From NCBI RefSeq assembly GCF_964340395.1, contig NC_135561.1, positions 21,880,486 to 21,944,485 on the forward strand: a stretch of DNA of 64,000 bases. The letters are read 5' to 3'. The DNA is from Glandiceps talaboti. Its lineage: Eukaryota; Hemichordata; Enteropneusta; Spengelidae. The stretch's first letter is position 1. Each line of letters opens with the position of its first letter. Shown piece by piece: positions 37,183 to 49,800 of this stretch. The position numbers and the translations under genes were made by a program. Below the pieces are notes generated by a model. That model saw nothing but the letters and a program-made list of their open reading frames with translations, ran no database searches and had not been told where the DNA came from.

Positions 37183-40100
37183 AGTATTTCAGAAACTGCA
37201 TTCATACACTCCTAGTGTTGTTGCTGTAGATAGTAATCTCGGTATGGTACACATTGGACGTTAACGCTGTATTGACCTCGAGCTCCAAAAATATTATCTG
37301 ATCTATAACGAATTCTTTCGTCACCATCTAATATAAAATATAGTTTAACAGCCGTGCAGTTCGTCTGGGGTTATTCTACAGGTGCCTTTGTTTCAAGTAC
37401 CATACATTGTAATGTTCAAATACATTACATCATTGACTTCCTGGCTGTAGAATTGATTTGAATTGGTTGACAGAATACATATGAGCTGACGCATTACAAC
37501 TGTTGCCAAGGTAACGATAAACAGTAAATATGTAAATGTTAAATATTAATGAAATGTCAATCGTCATCGAGGCTTTATTGTTAGTTTGTATGTATGTATG
37601 TATGTATGTATGTGTGTATGTATGTATGTATGTATGTATGTATGTATGTATGTATGTATGTATGTATGCATGTATGTATGTATGTATGTATGTATGTATG
37701 TATGTATGTATGTATGTATGTATGTATGCATGTATGTATGTATGTATGTATGTATGTATGTATGTATGTATGTATGTATGTATGTATGTATGTATGTATG
37801 TATGTATGTATGTATGTATGCATGTATGTATGTATGTATGTATGTATGTATAAGATGATTTACGCTCCAGTCGCATAGCAACATCGTCTTTTTTCATGAT
37901 TTCATATATACATATTTGGTAATCTCTAAGTATATGTAATATAATAACATATTGACTAAGTCATACCTCGTCCTTCTCTTCCCAAAATAGTCAGATATCA
38001 TCAAATCACAGTTGTGAAAATTACATAACCACAAGGACACACTTTTTAACAAATATTTCTTACAAGCGTGTCAGTCGTTGACTGTTGCAGTCGTTGACTG
38101 TTGGGTCCTTTTATTAAAATATAAATTTGACGAACCTTGAAAAAACTTATAATAAAGCGAGAGCTATGGAAGTTACCCACCCACCCTATCCCCTTCCCTG
38201 AGAGCGATAGAGGAGACAGACAGACAAACGGACAGACAGACAGAGGTCGACTCGAGTAGTATATGTACATACATTTACCTAGCTATATTATACTGCCCTC
38301 AATGGCGACATGTGTACATGTCTAATACGATTATGTCGTTACGACCTCCAAACAGTCTGATGTCATAGTATATCTGTTAATTTGTTGTTTTATGTTTCAC
38401 GATATCACTTGTTCTAAAACTAATCACGTTGTTGAAATAAAAGTTACGTTGTATACTTAGTAGGGATATTTGTAATGAACTGCTATAATAAAAAAGTAAA
38501 GTACAGAAACGTTTGGAGTTAAAATGCACCATATTTGTAGTTCACACAGGTGTATGATGCCGATACAATAGTGTATCAGTTCCGGAATAAATGTTTTTAG
38601 ACTCTGGATTCATGTTATGTTATGTTATGTTATGTTATGTTATGTTATGTTATGTTGTGGTATGGTATGGTAAGTTATGTTACTGGTTACTGTGTCTTGA
38701 TTCATGTTATGTTATGTTACTGGTTACTGTGTCTAATACCGTAGCCTGCGGGGGGGGGGGCGCAAGGGGGCAGCTTCCCCCCCCCCCCGGAAAGTACAAA
38801 AGAAGTGCGCACATGCACTGTGCATTTTCCGCGACTAACAGTAGTCTTGAAAGTCTCCTTCATTTGGAGATAGTGTCACAGATGACATATTCATATTTTC
38901 AGTAAACTTAATATTTTAACAACATCGCATGTCCTAGTTTGACTGAAAGGTCAATAGACTGTCTCAAGGATATCGGATTCAGACCACACAGGATTCCAAG
39001 CATACTCGAATACATGAGACGACAGTCTGTATTTCATAAATATCTGGGATTCATAGTGATCATTCATCAATGTTTTGAGAATACTTTTAGGGCATGATAA
39101 CGCCCAGAAAAGCGTTATATGGATTGCATTAATTATTTGGCCATTGGCCATGCGTTATGTAAATTTAGACTTTAAGGACGTCACAATAAAGAACACTTGG
39201 GACTGACAGGCACTCAGTACTTGGTAGGAGGACTTGGCTTCGTGGGAAGTCAATGAACGAGGCACTTGCTGAATGTTGCCTTGGTTTCCAGTGTAGACCT
39301 TTAAACACAAACTGTGTGTAGTCTGAGCTAATTCCCTAAAGTTCAAGGTGTGATCCTGGTATGTACATACAGAAGTTGAGTCGGATATGAGATATAAGAG
39401 TGATTCGAGTGTTATTACTTGGTCTGTCAGCTGTGTGCGAAGATCAGAAAGTAATAATAGCAAGTCACAATTATAATGTCAGCGAGTGAAACTCAAAAAA
39501 AAAGACAGAAAAAGTCGTTCAACGTGAGGTCGCCTGCTATGCTGCATGCAGTGACTCCGAAGATGCGCTCAATCTCATTTAGATCTTGTTCCTGATATTA
39601 AAACATTTCATACTGATAAAACGGCAGATCTCTTTTTGGAATATTTGGTGGTCCTGAAAAACTATTAAACTAGGTACGCAGTTTAAGATCCACTATTTGA
39701 AGATATTTCTTTCAATAATTGTGTTCGACGTTGACTTTGGTTAAAATGTTGTTTGACATAATTTTCTCATTGCACTGACACTAGCGTTATTCCGCAATTC
39801 ATTTAGAAGCGACAATTTGCTATGGAGAGAATGACCCTGAATTTGTAAACAGAGCTGTACCTTCGACATCAAAATCCAAACTTCAATTTCCATTATAATG
39901 ATAATGACAAGGAGAATTCACTGAGTTCACCTTGGGTTCCGACATAAATGCGGCCATAAAAGTTTTGGGAGTCGGGTAAAGAAAATGAATATTTTGTTGT
40001 GTTACTTATTTGAGAAAGCACCATCCATTTTTTACTTTGAATGTGACATCTTTTCGGCAACTACTTTGAAAGATACGACATTGGGCTAGAAAAAAATGAA

Positions 40101-41139
40101 AAGGTTGTTCAACCTACCCAATAATTTTTGGTAATGGGCAATATATCCTCATGGGGGCTTCGCATTTGTTTCAAAATTAAGGATATTTCTTTATATTTTC
40201 TGAATAGTACATGTAACAATATACATTTGAGTGTATTCCAAATTATGTAATATCTTATATAGTGGTTTACTTGGCTCTGATGATGCATACAAGCATGAAT
40301 TGAGATTAAATTAAGCTGCTGCATATCCAATGTACACTAAAATGAATTGAACAAAAGTTTACGATCATTGGAGTGGGCTGAGCAGTCATTGGGCCATCAA
40401 AAGTCTGAAAGTCTTGAAATGTTTTGCTCTCTTTTTATTCGGGATTTTTGGAACCAAATTAAACTTCAGGAGAAGTCATTTACCAAGTGCACATCCGCAA
40501 AATATCTTTCAACTTTGCCAGAACAAAATACACTTCCAGATAATATGTAATGCATAGTATAATTGTTTCAATTCTGGCCTTATGCATGTGAAATCCACAT
40601 CCTGTGTAAAGTAATCTCGTATTATTGTAGTTGGCTATCATTGATTTTTTATACATCATTGTACCATATGATTTTATATCTCCTCTGTAGTATAGGTGAC
40701 AGAAGGGGTGGCTAAAATAATGCTCGAGTTTCATTTGGCGGGTTTTAACATTTGTTAAGAAGAGAGGATGCGTGGAACTACACCATTTGTTTAACCGTAG
40801 CATGTCACTGTGGCGCAGTGGTTATTCACTTCATATCGAGTTTGCCATTTTAAAGTAAGCATGGTACTACCTACCAAACCTATAATAACCAATGCAATCA
40901 TGTTTAAAAAATAGAGATATATAGATTTGTTAATTTCATCTTTTGAGCAAATGAATATCAGCTTGTTTTTTATTTGTTCTTGTTTTTTAAAACAATTTTT
41001 CGAACATGTTCCCAAACATTATGTGTCTCTGGAGGTGCAATAAATAATTATTATTATAAAAATCATTACATTCAACTATTGTCATGACAGTCTGTCTGTC
41101 TAAAATGGTGCGATGACGCGATGACCTACCTGACCTGTG
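37183..41139. other. Upstream flank of the NACHT-WD40 gene, no gene seen
   Basis: Should contain the promoter and 5' UTR, but I see no clear TATA/Inr or splice pair to place them. Contains (TATG)n at 37586-37850, (TTATG)n at 38612-38655 and a poly-G/poly-C pair near 38750-38790. Open frames at 38951-39463 (minus) and 40347-40550 (plus) have no motif I recognise. A tRNA-like A-box segment (actgtggcgcagtggtta) at about 40805 may be a SINE head fragment. Confidence 0.5.
37586..37850. repeat. (TATG)n microsatellite, about 66 units
   Basis: Nearly pure, with single-base tatgcatg and tgtgtatg interruptions at regular distances. Tyr-Val-Cys-Met frames are artefacts. Confidence 0.97.
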
Positions 41140-42165
41140 GAGCCATGATGGGTGAATGGTTAGCGTGACCGGCTTGGAATCGGTGACGGATCAACTCGTC
41201 CCAATTTCATCTCGTCCCACTCAACTCGTCCAATTTCCAACTCGCCCCAATTTCAACTCGCCCCATTTTCAACTCGCCCCAACTCTTTACAATATAATTT
41301 ACCTGAGCATATATGAAATCGAAGCTAGTAGTACTCAGTTTGGAGGGTCTGTGGTATCTCGTATTCCACTAATGAAGTACCACTTGCGCTGTAAACACAT
41401 ACTGCATATTTAGTTGCTAGGGAGATGAGACCCGTACGCGCGGAAGTCGTAATCGTGTCAGTCACTGATATTCTCCCTGGTTATTATCATTATTATTTCT
41501 TATTTGGGTTGTAAACATTAAGTCCTAATGTGAAAAGTGATATTCCATGACTGAGGAAAGTTGTTGTGCTAGTATAAGTTCTAGATCTAGCAAACACTTA
41601 GCCAAAACCTACACCACTTTCTGCTACGAAATGTTACATTAGCTACGCTTCAACTGGCCACTTAGGTAAAAGCATGTAAATTTTTGGTCCCCGTACTTCG
41701 AGTCCATGTATCGTTTAGATAAACGTTTGCTAGTGTTGTTGGGGCGAGTTGAAAATGGGACGAGTTAAAAACGGGGCGAGTTGAAAATGGGGCGAGCTGA
41801 AATTGGGGCGAGTTGAAATGGGACGAGTTGAAATTGGGACAAAGTGAATCGCAATCCTTGGAATCTACAGGTTGCAGGTTCGAGCACTGTCTCTGCCTGC
41901 TGTTTGTTTCTGAGTGGCTGAAGTCCTTGGGCAAGATTTGAACCACGACTGTGCCTCAGTCAACCCAGCTGTATAACTGGGGACCTGGTAGGATGTAGGT
42001 TGAAATGTGAAGGCTTTAATCCTATGCGCTGAAATGGCTGCATGGATTGTATGCTCCCCGGGGAGTTGAGGAAGACTAAAGGACTGTTGTGCCGTTCTGA
42101 TCCGAGCCAGGGGTAATAATTGTAAAGCGCTTTGAGCACGGAGTGGGAAAGCGCTATATAAGAAC
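41140..42165 (+). mobile_element. tRNA-derived SINE split by an insertion
   Basis: Head 41140-41181 with an A-box-like tgaatggttagcgtgac, resumed at 41866 with a B-box-like ggttgcaggttcgagcac. The body runs to a tail with tgtaaagcgctttgagcac and aagcgctatataagaaca (42120-42165), the tail type shared by many animal SINEs and their LINE partners. The missing middle is accounted for exactly by the foldback element at 41182-41856. RNA polymerase III promoter function is known for the class. Confidence 0.8.
41173..41865. mobile_element. 675-bp foldback element with 9-bp TSD inside the SINE
   Basis: Body 41182-41856, flanked by CTTGGAATC at 41173-41181 and 41857-41865. The left end is an array of 'caatttcaactcgcccc' units (about 41191-41282) and the right end the same array inverted (about 41738-41840), so the ends fold back. 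Unique centre of about 450 bp, no ORF. 9-bp duplications and long repetitive inverted ends suggest a Mutator-like foldback; that is inference. Confidence 0.9.
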
Positions 42166-43267
42166 ACAACATTATTGTGTGATTTCATCAGGAGTTCTTA
42201 CGTTCATACTAACAAAGTGGCATTGACATCCTTAGCAATTTTTTTTCAAGTTATCCAATTTGAATTTTAGTATGTAACTTTTGGAAACACTTGGGTGATT
42301 GTCATTAGTGTGCAGCACTTTGCTAGAGGAAGTATCATTTTTACATGTCATTGATTGAAAATCATTACTTCTATCATGAAAGATTTTTCTTCACTGTAAT
42401 TTATTAACAACTTAGACAACATGTAACATTTCTAGAACCCACAGCACTCCTTTGGGATTTACTGTAGCAAGTAATACTGTAAACATTGTAACATGCCATA
42501 CATGTGTACAAAATTAAGACTGTCGTGGTGACCTTCTAGTACAGTATACATTACACGTCTCTAACACTTATACATGTAGTTAGCAATAGCAAGACCTTGC
42601 AAACTGTCAACACCAACAAACTTACAGTCAAACATTCCAACATTGAATCTATTTAAATGATCAACAGTCACTGTTCCTTTTGAGTTATTTTGTACTATTT
42701 TTGTAACATTCATGCAAGAAATCTGTCTTCATGACACAATTGAAGCTTGTAACTGACATCGTACCGCATTAGGAAGGAGTTGTGTGAAGCTGTGAGAATT
42801 TCATGTATTGCAATTGCACATGCCCAATGAACAAAGAACGTCTTCCAAGGTCATGGGTCACGAAAGAAGCATTACCATTCCGAAGTCGATCATTTTCCCG
42901 ATGATATAACTGATTTAAAGCTAAAATCTGGTCAAAACAATTGTTTTTTTGAGGAATGCAATCAGCCTTTTAACAATTTTAAGCATAATTTTGAAAATGA
43001 TAGAAACATTCTGAGCTATTAACATTGCAGCAAAATCTACCGGTTCAGTTGTGCAGGTCTTTCCGGTTTCCCCACGGATCTGCAGACTGCATGGGGTGGA
43101 CAAACACACACACAAAAGACCGACGCTGGGGTCTTTAAGTGATGCGCGCGCTGACCAGAAACAAATTTTTTTGGCCTTACTTATAACAATCTTCATCATG
43201 TACAGTTAGTAACAGTTGCAATCTAATTTATCAAATTGTACTTCTCAATCACTTCTTTTTTTTACAG
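42166..43267. other. No gene seen
   Basis: AT-rich sequence with scattered ACATGT words. A 92-codon minus-strand frame at 42921-43199 has no recognisable motif. Confidence 0.45.
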
Positions 43268-43347
43268 AGAGTATATCAGTCATGAAATCTACAACTGATT
43301 CGTTGAATCAGAAATCTTCTATTATATGTACTAAGTCAAAGAGTCTG
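43268..43347 (+). CDS. Possible isolated exon, function unknown
   Basis: Strong pyrimidine tract and acceptor (cttctttttttttacag) and strong donor (ctg|gtaagt) bound an 80-nt open segment with SISVMKSTTDSLNQKSSIIC. No domain and no partner exons recognised nearby, so this may be chance. Confidence 0.2.
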
Positions 43348-43461
43348 GTAAGTTTTTATTTGGAATCATTACCACATCCACGTGATGTAGCTGAAATATG
43401 GCTATTCAGACACTTGTTTTGTTTTCGAGTTTCGATTTTATGTACCTGCTTCGTCTGGGCT

Positions 43462-43708
43462 GCCACCACCACAGGGGCGTGTAATATTTCATAGATTGTT
43501 GTTTTCTTATTGCTTAGAATGCCGTTTTCTTAGGAAAATATCGTACGAATCTTGCTGCTACAAATGTATCAATCTCTATACTACTAAGAAATATTAGTCT
43601 CTTCCCTTTACATGTAGTAATATATATTAATCAAAAGGTTGTTATATTTAGTCTGTAGACTTGGAAAACAACAATCTATGAAATATTACACGCCCCTGTG
43701 GCCACCAC
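43462..43708. mobile_element. 231-bp MITE with 37-bp perfect TIRs, 8-bp TSD
   Basis: Body 43470-43700, ends CACAGGGGCGTGTAATATTT and reverse complement, identical for 37 bp, flanked by GCCACCAC at 43462-43469 and 43701-43708. CAGGGGCG-type ends with an 8-bp duplication are usual for hAT elements. A single end of the same family lies at about 45884-45910. Confidence 0.9.
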
Positions 43709-45506
43709 CCGGTGCCATCACCACCACCACCACTGCAATCACCGCTGGCAGTCAAACTTCGAATGATATTTATATCATCGATTTTTACAACCCATATTAC
43801 ATAAGTAAAACATTTTCTATATGTACCACGATCGTTTATTGCATCCATATCAAGTACAACCCATAACACCAAAGTAAAGCATTTTCTGTATGTACCACAA
43901 CCATTTATAGCTTCCATATCAAGTACAACCCATAACATCAAAGTAAAGCATTTTTTGTATGTACCATAACCATTTATAGCTTCCATGTCAATTGTAAAAG
44001 TATATTGCTTCATTTATTTGCTAATTGACCACATTAGAAAGGTCATATCTATTAGGCTTGTAAATAAACCAATTGAAACAGTATCCTTTTTTGCTTGATA
44101 TGAACGTTACAAATGAGTGTAGCACATAAAGACTGCGTTGAGACTTCAGTGTCAGCCATTGTAACTTCTCCAATACTAAAAATAACTTCTAGAGTGCACC
44201 CCAATACATAACAACTGTTCTAATGATCGCTCCTATCCCATAGCAACGACAGCAAAACTAACACTGTAGCTATAGATCGCCCTCTACGGCGCATGACAAA
44301 CAAATGGAAAACAAAACTACTAGTACGACTCTCGGCTAGTTCACAATCAATGCTTTTGCATCGTTTTGGCTATATTTCAGCAAATCAAACAAGGTTAACA
44401 AAGCTAAACTTGCTCCACCTCCCTTGTTTAAATGACTATTTCTACATGACAGGGAAGTCTCGACCCCGTTTGTACAGATGCAGTCAACAAAGTAACCTGA
44501 CCGATTAGCCGTTGTGGGCGCGGTCTAATCTCCCATTCCCAAAACATGATTATAGGGCAGGCTGATAAGCCCGGCCCAATGACGTCATTACAGTCTATCA
44601 ATTATTATTATTATTATTATTATTATTATTTATTTCTTGTAAGTAAACGCGCTACACATGCGTCTCAGCGCGTTGTACAGACTGTAATAACGAAGATGTT
44701 CTTCTGTAATTTATAGTATAAATAGTAAAAAACTCTTTTACTATACATTTAAAAAATCATACAGATTGATTCAACTGCCTGTGGAAAGCACAAATGTTTT
44801 CGTGGTGGTGAGAGGGTAAACCATTCCCGATATTGGGTGGGCAGTGGGCTAGCTGGCGGCCAAGTTGAAACCCAGTGAGAGGGAAGGCACATAGCTAAAC
44901 ACCCTCCCCACAATTGTTAACAATGGTGGGTTCATTGTTACTAGCTTTGTGTTTAGAGAGCCTTCAGTATTTACAGGGGGAGGGCCGGAGGAAATCACAC
45001 ATGGTCTGTTAAGTAAAACATGACGCTCCCTATATTCTCCATTTGTAAAAAGTGGCCCTCCCCTTTGTCCCATTTTGTAAAACATGACCCTCCCCATGAC
45101 AATTGCATATACTGAAAGTTAATCAATATTCCCATTATATACATACAAATTAAATGATTTTGACTCTGTATTAGAAAGCAATATTTGTACATATAAAGTG
45201 ACAAACAGTAAAAGACTAGCTAGTTACCTTTCTCTTATAATCATACACAATCTATTTAGTATCTAAAAAGTGCTTTCCATGTTGTTCATACTCTGTTTGA
45301 TCTGGTCACTTGTAAAAGTTCCCTGATATCATTGCCATCATCATCATCATCATCATCTTCACCTTTAGTATTATCTGACTCACTGGTACTACTTGAGTCA
45401 GTACATGTATCACTGTCCATGTTCTCTATGACATTCAAAACTAAATCACCATCATCAACATCACCACCACCACCACCACCACCACCACCACCACCACCAC
45501 CATCAC

Positions 45507-45550
<44 letters not shown>

Positions 45551-46654
45551 CTGCTACCATCACCATCATATTTTAACAACAACATTCACGGACAGTGTGA
45601 ATGATAAGGTGAGATGGTACACTCAACAAAATGCATCGTTTATTAAAGGTGATTCAAAATGCTGACATTCACTATTGCTATTTTTCTAGACGACATGTTT
45701 GTGAAAAGTATACGTATTTTCTTACAATATATGTAGTTTTATTTTTTGTATTTTGGCATGTAAAGTACTCGTAAAAATAAATGTTGAGTGCTCATCTCAC
45801 TTTTACATCTCAAAACACACAAAAACAAATTGAAACTATTTGAATCTTCAATTTGGTCACAAAACTACGGATTGTAAAATGTGACAATCTACGAAATATC
45901 ACACGCCCCTATGGGTAGAACGAGATACAGCGTCAATTTTACTGGGGCCATCTGGGATGAACACGACTCATTTCAACGCGTTCGTAATTCTAAAATTACG
46001 AGAGCGATTGCTCAAACACGCTGCAATTTAAACTTCCGATGAATGAATGCCATTTTGCATTTCAGAATAAATTGGTTTTAAAAGAGTTTATATCGAAACT
46101 TGCACGCCCATTGCGTTCGGAAGAATGCTTCACATACACTTTAAAAATAATATTGCAGTAAAGATTCTATTCTATTCATACACAAATCTGCGTTTATGCA
46201 AGGTCAAGGGTCATATATCCCACAACGAGACTTACCCCGGTAGGCGTCCAGCTTGGCAGAGAAGGTGAGCTGCACATACATGTAGTTATTATTGAAATCC
46301 GTATTTTTTTGTCTTTGTTTTACCAGTGTAACTTCACCGACAACCTTATTTGACTTTATTCACTTTAAAAATCTTGGAAGTAATGCTTTACACAAATTTG
46401 CAACGTTTTCAAAGGTGTTTTGGAGTGTAATTGTGGTGAGGTCAACTCAAAGTGAGACAATGGCGCGGCGTTTTCAAAAACACATGTCGATGTGACTGTA
46501 AGAATTGTAATTGCACTAGTGGAAGGCAGAATGTGGAGACAGGTTAGGTAAATGAAATTTGAATGTCTCTGTTTTTGCACGACTAGGTTTGGTAGACACA
46601 TTCACAGGTTATTGCAGGTTATCCGTGTACACGATTCTATACGTGTGTAGTCAT
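43709..46654. other. Intergenic DNA with short repeats, no clear gene
   Basis: Includes a 55-60-bp tandem repeat (about 43790-43990; acaacccataacaycaaagt), a hairpin pair attacagtct/agactgtaat at 44587/44679 around an (ATT)n run, and repetitive gccctcccc-type sequence at 44990-45110. No supportable gene. Confidence 0.5.
45330..45560. repeat. (CAT)n/(CAC)n trinucleotide tracts
   Basis: atc and cac runs at 45335-45357 and 45465-45550 flank a non-repetitive 100-bp piece. On the minus strand the whole is open and reads as Asp/Gly-rich with MDSDTCTDSSSTSESDN between, so an acidic exon is possible but unproven. Confidence 0.7.
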
Positions 46655-46775
46655 GAGGTAAACTAGTCCTGCTTGCATACGGAGGAATTCGGGACTCGAT
46701 TCTGACAATTGTCCCTCCAGTCAAGTCAGTAATACAGACTCGTGCACCGTCATGTAAGCAGGACTAGAGGTAAAC
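46655..46775. mobile_element. 103-bp MITE with 9-bp TSD
   Basis: Body 46664-46766 with ends tagtcctgcttgcat / atgtaagcaggacta, flanked by GAGGTAAAC at 46655-46663 and 46767-46775. The right target copy is the start of a 'ggtaaaccatttgatttc' element end, so this MITE landed in that older repeat. Confidence 0.88.
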
Positions 46776-47250
46776 CATTTGATTTCGCTGGGCATGACAA
46801 CACTACATCTAGAGTAGACACTGTGACAGCAACTTTTTAGTTAGTCTTGCTGCTAGACGTTCGGGCTTTCTTTCGATGCTACATGTAATGATGTATAACT
46901 ATAAGCGAACACACAATGAGCATATTTTGAAATTTAAAGACTACAAGTGTGCTATCTGGTCTTATTTTAACACGTCAATGTGATAACAATACCCTTTCAT
47001 GATCACAATTGAAACTTGAATTCAGAAAACTAACATAGAGAAAAATCCTGAAAGTATATTGTTGCATGCCAATATCATGTACAATTATTTAGCATTATGA
47101 AAAATTATAGGATTCATTCAAGTGTACTATTAAGTCAGGTCAGTATTCTTAGTAATTTGATTTGAGAGTAGTGTTTTGATTTGTTTCAGTATTTGCCAAG
47201 GTATGAACCTTTGACAAGGAACTTTAAAATTGCAGGCACCAAAACACATG
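46768..47250. repeat. Diverged copy of the 34929-35808 element
   Basis: Begins aggtaaaccatttgatttc and runs collinear with the intron-1 element, clearest at 46990-47250 (gaattcagaaaactaacat; tatgaaaaattataggattc; agtattcttagtaattt; tttgtttcag). The microsatellite of the other copy and its right end are missing. Confidence 0.75.
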
Positions 47251-47457
47251 TACCTGTTGACTATCAATTCGAAAGTGAACAATTGAAGCCATTAAAATCA
47301 TCAAGTCCATTTGTAATGTTTTCATTAGAAACCTGTTTTTACTGCACAGTGAAAAAATATCAGTGTTCAATGTGATTGGATAAATGAAGGGTCTCGCTGT
47401 GTGTCTGTTATTGTTAGTCTCGAGTCAAAATGTGTTGATCATTGTGTCAAAAACATA

Positions 47458-47680
47458 ATGTCCTGTGAGTGAAACACCAAGCGTACATCATTTTAACTGT
47501 AATGTCCTGTGAGTGAAACACCAAGCCTACATCATTTTAGCTGTAATGTCCTGTGAGTGAAACACCAAGCCTACATCATTTTAACTGTAATGTCCTGTGA
47601 GTGAAACACCAAGCCAACATCATTTTAACTGTAATGTCCTGTGAGTGAAACACCAAGCCTACATCATTTGAACTATAATA
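47458..47680. repeat. 44-bp minisatellite, five units
   Basis: Unit starts ATGTCCTGTGAGTGAAACAC and contains cctacatcattttaactgta. High identity between units. Confidence 0.95.
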
Positions 47681-47811
47681 TAACTTATAGCTGTAAATTG
47701 GGACGTGATTCTAAGTGTTTCTGTTGGCAATCATTCTGTGTTTTAATTGTGAATTGGGACATGATTCTAACAAGTGTTCCTTTCCTTCTTGAATCCTGAC
47801 AACTACAGATA

Positions 47812-48117
47812 ATGCAAGTATTTATAAGAATGAGTAAAACCTTTCAATTTCTTGTGATCTTCTGTAGAATGGTACATTGCCATATGGATAACTGTAATCT
47901 GAAAATACCTTTCTTATTGAGAAGTTGGGCAACATGTCAATGTAGACAGGTAAAAGAACAGATAACCAGGCCTGAAATACAAACAGTGGACCCTCTGATC
48001 ACTAGATGGACACACTACCAAGCATGCTACCCAGGCAGACACCCCACATCAGCGATGAGCAAGAAATCCAGTCTGCATGATAATTCCAAAGGACACACAT
48101 GGGTAGCAGTAGAGGGG
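47812..48117 (+). CDS. Possible exon, function unknown
   Basis: Open over 300 nt from an acceptor-like ctacag (about 47810) to a donor-like gagg|gtgagt (about 48118). The second half looks protein-like (TRWTHYQACYPGRHPTSAMS ... KGHTWVAVEG) but matches nothing I know. Could be a chance frame. Confidence 0.2.
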
Positions 48118-48584
48118 TGAGTATTATTATCATGTATTTTGATGTTAATTTCTGGTGAACTGTTCAATACTCTACTGTACAATGATGTACATAAAGTATT
48201 CCTACCTAAGCACCTAAATGCAGGGCTCAAATTAGTGATAGTATTGTGTCAATAGATTATTACTTCCTCTGAAATGACTACCAAATTCTCAATCTGGTAT
48301 GGGTTTATCTCTCCATGGCCATTTCTTGACATTGGGATCATGTTAGGGTAGGCTTAAAACTTTATATTGTTGTCTCTTCTAGACACACATAGGCATGTAT
48401 AGACAACTAAGTATAATCCAAAACTACTTGGTAGACAGGGCTGAAAGTTGTATGTCTTTAGAGATGTCAATGGTTACAAGTGATAAGTGTACATGTAGTC
48501 AAGGAAACTTGGTGTCTACTGTTTTTATGGGTCCTATTACATCTGATACATAGAAAGCCATAACACCAAGGAGTGCCAGCTACA

Positions 48585-49800
48585 ATCAACAGTGACCACG
48601 GCACCTCATCAATTTGTTTTTTGATACAATCCAATATGACCACTAGACAGCCATTTTGTTATGAATTGTTCAGGTTCAAAGCCAATATGCAGACATACCT
48701 GGACAGATCTCATTCAAAGTTGGTATAAGGACAATGTTGTATTACATGTACATATGCATGTCAATTTATGTAGCAATACGATCCAATATGGCCAATGGGT
48801 GGCCATTTTTTTTTATGATGTTTATGATTTTCAGCACAACTGATAAGGTTTAGTAGTGCTACAGGCATGGCAAAGTGTGTGTGTGTGTGTACAACTTAGT
48901 CAAAAACCGCTGGACTGATTGTCATGATATTTGGTGGGTGTATTACAAATGTACTGTGGGTGTCTAGTTGGGAAATTGTTCAAATCAAAATGATCTTGCG
49001 ACCGGTGTGTGATATGGGTTAAAAAATGTGGTTTTGGTCAAAAAGCTTAAACTCAAAAACTACTGGGCAGATTGGTGTAAAATGTGAATTTTCGTCAAAA
49101 ATTTATAGCTCAAAAAACACTTAGTCAATAAGACTGAAACTTGGTGAGATGTTTCTAGAAGTGTTATTCTGCAGATTTTCTTCAAAATATTTTGACACAA
49201 TTGGCCCTAGCAACCATGACCACGCCCTTAGCAACAACCAAATGGCAGTATATTTTGGTCAAATAACAATTTCTGGTAAGCGGGTAAACATTCAAAAAAT
49301 GTATGCAAATATTCCTAGCAACCATGACCGCGCCCATAGCAACAGCCAAATGGTCATGTATTTCACAAAGATAACAGGGTTTAATAGACAATTGAATAAA
49401 CATTCAAAAAATGTGTGTAAATTTTCCTAGCAACAAGACCACGCTCATAGCAACAGCCAAATCATGTATATTGCAAAGATACAGGAATAGGAAGACAAAT
49501 GAATAAACATTCAAAAAAATGTATGCAAATATGCCTAGCAACAAGACTATGCCCATAGCAACAGCCAAATGATCACATATATTGCGAAGATAACAACGGA
49601 TTTATACACAATTGAATAAACATTTTAAAAATGTAGTAAGTATGCCTAGCAAGAAGACCACGCCCACAGCAACAGCCAAATGATCACGTATATTGCAAAG
49701 ATAATATCAGGAATTCATACACCACAGTAGTTCTATGGGAGAAATTGGGCTGGAGGAAAGCAACAGCAACAAACGAACGCAGTTCACTAAACTGCCTCTA
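48585..49800 (+). repeat. Composite dispersed repeat with about 120-bp tandem core
   Basis: Starts with units related to 2250-2600 (caatccaatatgaccac; cattcaaagttggtat), continues with 'aaaaaccgctggactgattg' sequence (48890-49190), then about five tandem units of 105-125 bp containing cctagcaac-atgaccacgcc and agcaacagccaaatgatcac (49200-49720), ending with cgaacgcagttcactaaac. Probably one mobile or satellite-like unit; no coding capacity. Confidence 0.7.

Noticed and set aside
40803-40850. tRNA gene suggested by tggcgcagtggtta
   Set aside because: Only an A-box-like word; no B box or cloverleaf follows. At most a SINE head fragment.
45286-45585. Asp/Gly-rich acidic protein
   Set aside because: Mostly trinucleotide repeat; the unique middle part is short. 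Kept only as a note under the repeat entry.
47181-47375. Exon-like frame after tttgtttcag
   Set aside because: The acceptor-like word is part of the dispersed element also present at 35565; the peptide has no motif.
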